Assembly: GCA_028565635.1 (NCBI GenBank)
Contig: JAOXYB010038806.1
Coordinates: 1 to 13,339 of the forward strand
Source of the DNA: Phoronis ovalis
Lineage: Eukaryota; Phoronida; Phoronidae
DNA length: 13,339 nucleotides
Reading direction: 5' to 3'
Shown here in pieces: positions 1 to 7,279 of the stretch. The position numbers and the translations under genes were made by a program. The notes below the pieces were generated by a model. That model saw only the letters and a program-made list of their open reading frames with translations. It was not told the origin of the DNA and did no database searches. Each line of letters starts with the position of its first letter. Positions within the stretch are counted from its first letter, which is position 1.

Positions 1-131
1 GCACAATGTATCACGGCAAAAAAGAGTCCCAAAATGCACTAGATTGCAGGAAATCACATGAAATATTTAAAAAAAATCCCGGGGGAGCATGCCCCCGGAC
101 CCCCCTAGTTTCGCTTCGCGTCCTGCGGGCA
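1..131. repeat. GC-rich dispersed repeat, partial copy 1
   Basis: This stretch is about 88% identical by eye to 186-312, at an offset of 185 bp. It begins at the window edge, so its 5' end may lie outside. It carries a G-run/C-run hairpin with 7-bp stems CCGGGGG (79-85) and CCCCCGG (92-98) around a 6-nt loop, followed by a TTCGCTTCGCG tract. The GC-rich core stands out sharply from the AT-rich surroundings, which points to a transposon-derived family. Similarity stops near the GCGGG at 126-130. The family could not be named without a repeat library. Confidence 0.75.
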
Positions 132-185
132 ATATATACAGGAGTTGCAATCTATACACTAAAGAAGTTTAAGGTATAAAAAGTG

Positions 186-445
186 GCACAATGTATCATG
201 GCAAAAAAGAGTCCCAAAATGCACCAGATTGCAAGAAATCGCATGAAATATTCAAAAAAATTCACGGGGGGGCATACCCCCGGACCCCCTAGCTTCGCTT
301 CGCGCCCTGCGGCCGCTCGCCTGTCGGTCATAATTTTTGGTGCATGTCTTAAGGGGGGTTGCAATTTTTTTGGCAAACCCTGGATCATGGAGGGGGGTTG
401 AATTTTTTTGTGCGCCATGTTTTTGAAATACACCAACCCCTGACC
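186..445. repeat. GC-rich dispersed repeat, longer copy 2
   Basis: The first ~127 bp match copy 1; the copy then continues further than copy 1 does. The extension holds two related sub-repeats, GGGGGGTTGCAATTTTTTTG (about 353-372) and GGGGGGTTGAATTTTTTTG (about 392-410). Open frames on both strands here (183-401 plus, 152-436 minus) are low-complexity translations of the repeat and show no domain, so I do not call them genes. The right boundary, around the CCAACCCCTGACCAGTCCC stretch, is approximate. The two copies may be a tandem array or an element with internally repeated ends. Confidence 0.7.
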
Positions 446-1230
446 AGTCCCTTAACGTTTAACATCGTGTATGTTTACTGGTCAGTTTTTGACTGATTTT
501 ATTACAATTTTTTTTACAACGTAATTTTCATAAAAACGCGAGTAAAGCGTCACGGATTTCAATAAACAAACAAACTTTTTAGTAATAGATTTAATAATCC
601 GCTATCTCAGGTGTAACGTCGTAGCAACAGTTAAGCCCGCTATATTGATTACTCAGTGTTGTGATAAGCGATCGAACACGCTATGAGTCATTTACTTACA
701 ATTATTAAATTTCAAACAATATCAGACAAGTGAGCCGTGAATCATAGAATCGATTAATTCTGACATTAATCATAAAGTCTGTTAATTCTAATACCATTTA
801 ATCTTATCAATCAACAATCGAATAATAATCCACGTTGCATGAGTCTGACGAGCGACAGAACCAGGACCACTTACTAACTAAAATGAACTTTATTTATAAA
901 TTAAAGTAAAATTGTGTGTGTAGCAATTTACACGGTTCTTTTCGTTTATTTATCTGTAGAAAGATTTGTCTAAAACAATTAGTCGGTCGTCTGGCCGAAT
1001 CAGTGCTCTTTGTCATCATTCCGGGTCACAGATTTGGAAATATTCCAAAAATGGGTTTCCCGCTCAATCTCGTTTACATGAATGCTTGCCACGGTGGAAT
1101 CATGTATTTCGCAATCTTTTAAGTCACATGTGAGATAGTTTGTAAACACACCTGTAAATCGGACATGCGCATCAAAGCTACATTACCTCATACCTACAGT
1201 CTGCGCATGTGCGTTGTTATCGTAACAAAT
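446..1230. other. 5' flank of the bZIP gene, no coding content seen
   Basis: This is AT-rich single-copy-looking DNA between the repeat and the predicted promoter. The only open frame of note (916-1122) has no recognisable domain and lacks splice or promoter context. Items visible are an AP-1 consensus at 684-690 and, nearer the promoter, two TGCGCAT-type sequences near 1164 and 1202 that resemble NRF1 half-sites. No RNA gene was recognised. Confidence 0.6.
684..690. promoter_or_regulatory. Perfect AP-1 (TRE) site upstream of the bZIP gene
   Basis: TGAGTCA is the reverse complement of TGACTCA, the classical FOS/JUN/ATF site. It lies about 630 bp upstream of the predicted transcription start. 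Function is inferred; a single 7-mer could occur by chance, and its weight comes from the other sites in the locus. Confidence 0.4.
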
Positions 1231-1316
1231 CACGTGGTACAAGGAGAAAGGCCTGGTGTTACTATTTTTAGATTATTGATGAATAGGTATATATGACGAA
1301 ATGTGCAGTCTCGCTA
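1231..1316 (+). promoter_or_regulatory. Core promoter: E-box, MEF2/CArG-like site, TATA, initiator
   Basis: In order the sequence shows CACGTG (E-box, 1231-1236), CTATTTTTAG (1262-1271, a perfect YTAWWWWTAR MEF2 consensus and also a C(A/T)8G CArG-like box), TATATAT (1288-1294) and CTACATT (1314-1320), which fits the YYANWYY initiator with its A at 1316. The TATA-to-initiator distance of 28 bp is textbook. A CCACGTCA (1328-1335; reverse complement TGACGTGG, a CRE/UPRE-type core) follows just inside exon 1. A TATA promoter with a CArG-like box suits an immediate-early or stress-induced gene. The start site is predicted, not observed. Confidence 0.65.
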
Positions 1317-1407
1317 CATTCCTAGTTCCACGTCAGTGTAATGTGCATGGCAAACATTGTTCTTTAAAAATTCTGCAAGACTTGGAGAGCGAACATAATT
1401 ATTTCAG
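1316..1407 (+). other. Non-coding exon 1 (5'UTR) of the bZIP gene
   Basis: The predicted exon runs from the initiator to a consensus donor CAG|GTAAGA (exon ends at 1407, GT at 1408-1409). Joined to the acceptor at 2148-2149, it brings an in-frame stop (1365-1367) upstream of the ATG at 2152, so the coding region cannot extend into it. Exon 1 is inferred from promoter and splice signals; a transcript would settle it. Confidence 0.55.
1341..1367 (+). other. Short uORF (8 codons) in the predicted 5'UTR
   Basis: ATG at 1341 opens an 8-codon frame (MCMANIVL) ending at TAA 1365-1367, with a second in-frame ATG at 1347. It precedes the main start in the spliced leader by about 42 nt. Short uORFs are an established translational control in some stress bZIP genes (ATF4 is the standard case). 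Whether this one acts is inference and depends on exon 1 being real. Confidence 0.4.
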
Positions 1408-2149
1408 GTAAGAATGATGAAATATTCAATGAGTTTTGAATGGAACATAAAGTTATGGTGATATTTGCGATTACAGTGTTTTTATCAGCGGATTTCCCTG
1501 TGGTTTTACCGAAAATTGCTACTGTTTGTAAATACATCGAGCATGTTCGGGCTTGTTTTATTCATAACATTGTCTGAAAAGAAGAAATTCTGCATATTTC
1601 CAAGATTACAACTTTTGCTGCGTATGGTAAAAATGTTGTCAGCTACAATCCTAATATCTATATTAAAATTACATCAGTCTAAAATGTTAATTTGGTAATA
1701 CACGATAGACATTGACCTAGATGGCAATGTTTACAAACTCAGTCTAACCCGTGAGTCAATGAAACATAGGAGCGCCAGTCTTATGACTGTCTAATGTGTA
1801 ATTTATTTCATTCATTACTATAATTGAGATCATTTCGTACGACATGGCAGTTGGCCAACTGATCCGCAGTAGTTCAATTAAAATATTTTAATTAATTAGT
1901 AGCAACGGGATTTCACAACCAACTAAAACATATTAGTTTAAAAATTGTCCAAAGTGCCTTGTACCTTTTGTAGCTGTGTTTAGTATTGTTTTATGTTTAT
2001 AATAAACTGATTCTTTGAGGCACCACATGATAAATTTTTGAGAATGTTTCGGGAAATTTAGGCACATGCCTGTATTCTGCTTAGCCCTTATACGGCTTTA
2101 CATAAACGTATATAAGTACGTTATACTAATTTTAATTATTGATTTGCAG
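1408..2149 (+). other. Intron 1 of the bZIP gene (742 bp)
   Basis: The donor is GTAAGA at 1408 and the acceptor is TTTGCAG ending at 2149, two bases before the ATG. It contains a perfect AP-1 site, TGAGTCA, at 1752-1758. The open frame at 1465-1698 is compositionally intronic, has no domain, and is not called. Confidence 0.6.
1752..1758. promoter_or_regulatory. Perfect AP-1 site in intron 1
   Basis: TGAGTCA lies about 435 bp downstream of the predicted start site. With sites at 684 and 5084 it makes three perfect AP-1 heptamers, all within or next to the bZIP gene and none noticed elsewhere in the window. Confidence 0.4.
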
Positions 2150-2151
2150 TC

Positions 2152-2994
2152 ATGACACGAAAATCTTCAGAGTGCGAATCTTATTCTGTAGCCACAGTGT
2201 CTGCTGGCGAAGTACCATCATTAGAAATAAGTTATGATGATCACAACTATTATGTTCCTCCGTCCCATACAGTCGTAACTCAAATAGACGATCTCAATAC
2301 TCCGTCCACAGAAGCTAAAACACCCCTAGGCGACTTCGTTGACATGGAAACAGTACTGTACAACGCCGATGCGTTGTTGGTTTCCATAACAAAAGCTTCG
2401 ACTACGACTACAGAATTTGCAGATGGTATGATACCTGTTGAATCGCGTAAAATTATTGATATTTCTACAAGTGAAAACTCTCTCGATGGTGATGATCATA
2501 TTAAAACTAACTGTACAACAACAAAAGATTTATTGACATCTCAGGACTACGGTTATGTTGCACGTTCAGAAGATACTGAGTGGTCGACTTGTGATAACTC
2601 GTGTGATTGGAATACTCCAATCTTTATAAGTGCGTTAGACGGAAATGAAGAAAGTATACCAATTGTTGTTCAGAATTCGACACATTTTAAACAAATAGAA
2701 ACTCAAAAAGTACTGTCGCCACTTTCAGACGAATCTTTCATATACCATGTCAGCGATTCTGAAATTAAATTCGAAACGCCTCAACAGGTCCCTGTCAGTA
2801 ATCACGATTTAACTTCGGTTGCTGATGACGTCATGTTTGATTATGACTTAGCGTCTGTCGCTTTGAATGCTCTTACTACAGGCGACCTCAGTCCATTAGT
2901 AAAGGAAGAATTGAAATGTGCAATTTTGGCTAAGCGATTGGCCAATGGGCAAGATGAGCCAGAGATTGAGTACAAAGACGAAGATACTGACGAG
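2152..2994 (+). other. Coding exon 2: acidic N-terminal region plus ATF3-type motif
   Basis: This exon has 281 codons and ends GACGAG|GTACGT, phase 0. The five residues after 2994 read into the intron and stop at 3010-3012. It carries the long disordered segment and, near its end, the SPLVKEEL motif. A short VSITKA (residues 77-82) also matches a string in vertebrate ATF3, but there it lies between the VKEEL motif and the basic region, so here the order is swapped; this may be chance. Confidence 0.85.
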
Positions 2995-5571
2995 GTACGT
3001 GTTTTAGTTTAATTAATAATTTTATTGATAACATTTATGTATCCCATAAATGTCTAAAATAATCGAAATATTACAAGGTACAATTACGCAAATACGCTGT
3101 ATCATTATTTCTTAATCTGAGCTTAGACTCTGATTAATGTTGTAATTCTCAAATATCATTTTAGGGAGAAAATTACACTGTTTTTGATAAACAAATAAAT
3201 GATAAATCGACCGTAAACGTCGTTTTTGGTTTGAAATAAATGTATACATGTAGAAACAGGTGGCAATGTAATTATAAAATCGTAGGCACATAGTGAAATT
3301 AATTATATATAATTTTTGCACTGTGTACTAAAAATGGGATTAGATTATAGAAGGCGAATGCACAATTACTTATGCATTTGTTTATCTCACAATCACGGAG
3401 AAATGTTAAAACAGAATAAAAATAATTTTTGCAGTAATTGTAAGCCAAACAATATGTCTTAAATTTCCAAAGGGATTTCGGTCAAAAAGTGTAATCCTGT
3501 TAGATGTCACTAGTATACATAGCGTTATACCTTATAAGGTAAAGGTGAACGGGAGTGAATAAAATGCTTTCAGAAATGCCAAATATGGTAACCGTGCTCT
3601 GCCACATTTTATTGATTCCTAATAACCATATATGGGTGTGCAGTGTAACAGTCACTGCTAAAAAGGCAACATCTGTAGTATTTAGTATAATGATTTCGTC
3701 ACGGGTTTCGTCATGCTAAAACTCGCAGAACGTTTTCAGCGCTTTTAACACTCCGCGGATAAAATGCAAATATGTGTCCGTTTATATATTTTGTTTGTTG
3801 AAACATAAATCATTTATGTTTAAAACATAAATCATCTCGTCTTTTGTGTTACATGTGTAGAAGTATAATAAATGTAACAATATTTTTTTGTTTTCATGCC
3901 CCTGTTTAAATGTATGCTACTTTCGCTAGATTCTATTATTTTTATAATGTACCTTGTGGAACAAAAATTCTTTAAAAAATTAGCGGAGATCCTGTTTGTT
4001 TGGAATAAGCAGCATACACAATTACCTAAAATTAGTCAGTCTTGAAAACGAATCGTTATATCGAACAATAAACAGATAGACATACTCAGAAATTGGTGAC
4101 AAACTTCGTTATCTGTTTAATTCCTGATAAAACTAAATCAGTTTGATACGTCGTACCATGTTGCACACTTACCGGGTCGAATAAGTTTTGTTTGCTTACT
4201 GTTATCGGTTATACTGTGTTACCTCTCCCTGCAAACAGTTAGTTATTCATGAGCAAGAAAATAATTAAATGTCACGTAGTATCATTTCAGAACTACTTCG
4301 GCGTTTATGGATATGTGCTATCTTTATTTTTTTTGCAAATAAATTTATGTAATTTGAACTAGGCTATATCGGCAGAATTAGAACCGAAGGAAATGTTCAC
4401 AAGCAATGCACATAAATGCACTTTAATTTTTATCTTAATTGCAAGGATTGCTGTCTTCTTGTTTTATTGATTTTTTGTTCAACATATTTGCACAAGTTTA
4501 TAAAGAAAACTTCTTCATTTTAGCTTACCCCAGAAATTGAAGAAAAACGAAAAGAGAGGCGGGAAAGAAACAAAGCAGCCGCGAGAAAGTGTAGAAGCAA
4601 ACGCAAAGAAAGAAGTGAAATCTTGCAACAGGTGAGCAGATAGTATAATTTTTTAAGGGAATACCTCTTTTTTCATCGTATTACAAAGATAAATATAAAC
4701 ATTAACTGATGAAATCACAACTCCATATGTAAACATAAACAATGACGTAAACATCAGACCACTATCATGTGCCTCTTACAAGGCTATTATTATCGTGGGA
4801 ATTCCCTATTAAACATGAATCAATCAATATATGTGTTCTAGGACACGCACCTAAAATACAAAACAATCAGGAAAAAAAATCGGAAACAACATTTAAATGA
4901 TTGTTGTCAGTGTTGTGGTTACTAGTATTCCAAAACAGGAGTGCCTTGAATTAAATTTAATTAAGTTCTTTTTTTTTAAATGAAAGTATGTTGTCATCAG
5001 GATCACTGATCATAGCTATTTTGTATAATGACGTCATCAGGCAAATAATGGCTTCTTTCGCGTCGTTTGCCTAACGTTGAGTGTGACTCATTCCTATGTG
5101 ATAGCAATAAAAGGAAAAATCAATATATGTAACATGCCCTCTTGAGAATTATCAGCTGATTTGTTTTTAACGTGCATTGTCTCTTTCTCATTTAAAACAT
5201 CTTTTGAAAATTTTCTTTTGATCTTTTTTTAAAGCAAATTTTGTAACTAATGTAACATGTTCGTTTTGGCAAATAAATAAGGAATGCGTTTGTACTTTTT
5301 AGATAAAATAATATAGTTTTAAGATTTTTCAAAAATGTTTGATATGCTAGAAGCTTATACAATGATTTTTCAGTATGAACTTTTAAGAGTATTTTCGCTA
5401 TGACTACTAGCTCACTTGTTTTTTCTTTTTTAGGAAATTGACAACATGGAAGATAAAAACTCAGGCTTACAGTGTGATATTAAAAAACTCAAGGAAGAGC
5501 ACGAAAAACTAATGATGTTATTCAAAATGCATTTGAATACACCTTTTTGCACGAAGAAACGAAAACATTAG
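2152..5571 (+). CDS. ATF3: ATF3/FOS-family bZIP transcription factor, complete CDS in three coding exons
   Basis: The coding join is 2152-2994, 4524-4631 and 5434-5571, giving 362 aa; all internal introns are phase 0. It is a nuclear DNA-binding protein expected to dimerise with JUN/ATF/FOS-type partners on AP-1 and CRE sites. Residues 1-245 are acidic, Ser/Thr-rich and low in recognisable domains (likely disordered regulatory region). Residues 246-258 (LSPLVKEELKCAI) closely resemble the conserved motif before the ATF3 bZIP (LTPFVKEELRFAI in vertebrate ATF3). The basic region is 289-311 with the signature NKAAARKCR (297-305). The zipper has heptad residues L315, M322, L329, L336, L343 and H350, then a P-F-C end like the HRPxC of ATF3/FOS. 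It is twice the length of human ATF3 (181 aa) but ends only 12 residues after the zipper. The start is the first ATG after an in-frame stop in the spliced leader. FOS-like features (LTPE, EDKNSGLQ) leave a FOS or JDP2 assignment open. Confidence 0.82.
2826..2833. promoter_or_regulatory. Perfect palindromic CRE inside coding exon 2
   Basis: TGACGTCA is the optimal ATF/CREB site. Here it encodes part of the Asp-Asp-Val-Met stretch around residue 226. It may be a coincidence of codon choice or a site within the transcribed region used by the gene's own product. Confidence 0.35.
2995..4523 (+). other. Intron 2 of the bZIP gene (1529 bp)
   Basis: The donor is GTACGT at 2995 and the acceptor TTCATTTTAG ends at 4523. 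It is AT-rich with no domain-bearing open frame; the minus-strand frame at 3112-3321 is a chance ORF. Noted inside are a small perfect palindrome at 3801-3821 and an octamer ATGCAAAT at 3764-3771. Nothing else was recognised. Confidence 0.75.
3801..3835. repeat. Palindrome with duplicated arm in intron 2
   Basis: AAACATAAAT (3801-3810) and ATTTATGTTT (3812-3821) form perfect 10-bp inverted arms around one C. The 13-mer AAACATAAATCAT of 3801-3813 recurs at 3823-3835, so the middle arm can pair with either flank. It could be a bistable hairpin, a paired protein site or simple AT-rich slippage. Confidence 0.6.
4524..4631 (+). other. Coding exon 3: bZIP basic region (36 codons)
   Basis: The exon is exactly 108 bp, phase 0-0, from LTPEIEEKR to EILQQ, bounded by ..TTTTAG and |GTGAGC. 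It holds the whole DNA-contacting helix with the N-x-x-A-A-x-K-C-R type signature. A 108-bp exon covering this same segment is, from memory, also found in vertebrate FOS and ATF3, which supports orthologous gene structure. The open frame is too short to be seen by simple ORF calling. Confidence 0.9.
4632..5433 (+). other. Intron 3 of the bZIP gene (802 bp)
   Basis: The donor is GTGAGC at 4632 and the acceptor, with a long T-rich tract, ends at 5433. It holds a variant CRE TGACGTAA (4743-4750), a perfect CRE (5029-5036) and a perfect AP-1 site (5084-5090). Confidence 0.8.
5029..5090. promoter_or_regulatory. Paired CRE and AP-1 sites: candidate intronic autoregulatory element
   Basis: TGACGTCA at 5029-5036 and TGACTCA at 5084-5090 lie 55 bp apart (start to start) in intron 3 of a gene whose product belongs to the family binding both sequences. 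Autoregulation of ATF3 and FOS through such sites is established in vertebrates; that this pair acts as an enhancer here is inference. Confidence 0.5.
5434..5571 (+). other. Coding exon 4: leucine zipper and stop
   Basis: This exon gives 45 codons plus TAG (5569-5571). It encodes the zipper from EIDNM to the H at 350, then a short basic tail ending TKKRKH. The basic tail may add to nuclear localisation. The long C-terminal region of FOS and the ~30-residue tail of ATF3 are both absent. Confidence 0.9.
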
Positions 5572-6080
5572 ATCGCTTTCCTGACAGTCACACATCACGA
5601 AGTCATTCATAACTCATCGAACATAATTTCACATCAACGAAAAATATCAGTATTATATTATAGGAGTGTCGTTTGTTTTGTGTCACTCTTGATATGACGT
5701 GATAGTCTTTGTAATATTGTGATTATAGTAGAAAATAAATCTATCAGATTTCTTATAGAAAAACACATGTACCTGAAATATAAAATAAAATTGCATTTAC
5801 TTACAGTAACTTTTAGTGTCTTTCCATAAAGTATGATGTGGTTACCGTATGTTTGTTGTGTTTAAAATGTGGTGTAAAATGTGAAAACCGCTTTGAAATT
5901 GTAAATTCCATAAAGTGCTATTTGTATTAGAAAACATTGTATATATTGTGAATTGATTTTGTGAAGTCTAAGTTACATGTATGTTTGGTTATTTTATTAT
6001 TCTGGGATTATGCAGTACGTACTGTGGTTTTGTATCGTGCCTGACAAATTTTCTTTGTAGAAAATACAAACTTTAAACTC
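5572..6080 (+). other. 3'UTR region of the bZIP gene with poly(A) signals
   Basis: AATAAA occurs at 5734-5739 and 5784-5789, so the message probably ends between about 5750 and 5815. A TGACGTGA (5695-5702) lies in the UTR. Only one ATTTA pentamer was noticed (near 5795), so there is no evident AU-rich instability element of the kind typical of vertebrate FOS. Confidence 0.55.
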
Positions 6081-6143
6081 AGTGTCTTTAATTTTCTTTG
6101 TTTTAATATCACGGTGCAATGACACAGCGTCACAAAGGAAAGA

Positions 6144-6745
6144 TACCGTATTTATCCTAATAAAAGCCCTATTAACCTATTAAGGACTCGATATACAAAA
6201 ACCACTATTATTTGACTATAATTTTCTTTATAAATTTTCATAATCAAAATGAAGAGATAGACATAAAAGTATACATTTTTTAAAAGGTTATACTTCAATG
6301 TTAATGAATCTAAAGGCAAAATATTGAAAATAATCAGTCTCATGATCTGATAAACGTGTTTTTTTTAATTTTAACATTTGTCAAAAACTCTTGCACCTAT
6401 ACAAAGCTGAAACTTGCCACAAATTATCTTAATATATAGATCTACAAACAAGTATCTCAAATTTGTAAGATTTTGCTTAGTTTAAAAGTTATGAATTTTT
6501 AAATTTTAAAGGCCAGGATTTTGCTAATTTTGATCCGACCCTTAAATTTTAAAAAATCATAACTTTTTAACAAAGACAAATTTTAAAATCTGAGACACGT
6601 TTTTGTAGATATAGATGATTGTATATAGCTTATCTGTGCAAAATTTCAATTTGTAGGGGTTTAATTTCGCCCTAATTTTTTTTTTTATTTGAAAACACAT
6701 TGTCCCTAAAGTGGCTTTTATTCCAATTATTTAATATTAGGATTT
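6144..6745. mobile_element. Foldback (MITE-like) non-autonomous element
   Basis: Two long imperfect inverted arms, about 6396-6511 and 6541-6657, surround a ~29-bp centre. For example, the left arm AGATCTACAAACAAGTATCT is matched in reverse complement by AGACACGTTTTTGTAGATAT at 6594-6613. Outside the arms, AATAAAAGCC (6159-6168) is complemented by GGCTTTTATT (6713-6722), suggesting terminal inverted repeats. The left tip TACCGTATTTATCCTAATAA resembles the ends of widespread invertebrate DNA elements (from memory). There is no transposase. The left side has about 170 bp with no partner on the right. Exact ends and target duplication are unclear. Confidence 0.6.
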
Positions 6746-7271
6746 GTAAAATTTTGGGTATTAACTTTTTTAAAATGTAAACTTTTAATGTCTACCACTT
6801 CATTCTAATTACTAAAACATTGGTTGAATTACATATACACCTCTTTGTATCTCCAGCCCTTAAGAGCCAAATAGCAAAACAAAGTATGAACAGGGGATTC
6901 GATCTATTTTACTGAACTTAAAAAGGAAGCTACAATTCAAAGAGTAATGATCTGCTGGTGATGAACAATAATTTGACAAGTAGATACATTTGAAATATAT
7001 TTAACCTTGTGGTACAAGTATATAATCTGTAACTGAGTAGATTTATCTTTTTCTCGTCTCCATAAATCTTGCAAACGAAAGGGAATATTGCTGGATAAAT
7101 CTGGGTAAAAGGTTTCAGAATATATTAACTGAGAATCAGGTCGGATGCTTCTCTGTATATGGGAGTGAGGTATAAACGATATGAAAGATGTTTCATCCCT
7201 CTTGACATTCATTCATAAATGACAAAATTGTTCTTTTTATGCAGTTGCATTTTTGTTTGTTTTATTCACAG
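6746..7271. other. Upstream region of the methyltransferase gene with a 3' splice site
   Basis: A convincing acceptor (T-rich tract, then TTATTCACAG) ends at 7271, eight bases before the methyltransferase ATG, implying an intron in the 5'UTR. The upstream non-coding exon could not be located with confidence. A 91-codon minus-strand frame (6937-7212) has somewhat protein-like composition but no domain I recognise. Confidence 0.5.
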
Positions 7272-7279
7272 GTTGAAGA

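Noticed and set aside
152-436. Open frames on both strands within the GC-rich repeat (183-401 plus, 152-436 minus)
   Set aside because: They are opposite-strand translations of the same repeat, with Gly/Pro-rich low-complexity sequence and no domain.
916-1122. 68-codon plus-strand frame upstream of the bZIP promoter
   Set aside because: No domain, no splice or promoter context; chance ORF in the flank.
1465-1698. 77-codon frame in intron 1
   Set aside because: It lies between strong donor and acceptor signals and has hydrophobic, AT-driven composition with no domain.
3112-3321. 69-codon minus-strand frame in intron 2
   Set aside because: Low-complexity AT-rich translation inside a well-defined intron.
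6152-6343. 63-codon minus-strand frame
   Set aside because: It lies in the foldback element and has an Ile/Leu/Tyr/Phe-rich translation typical of random AT-rich DNA.
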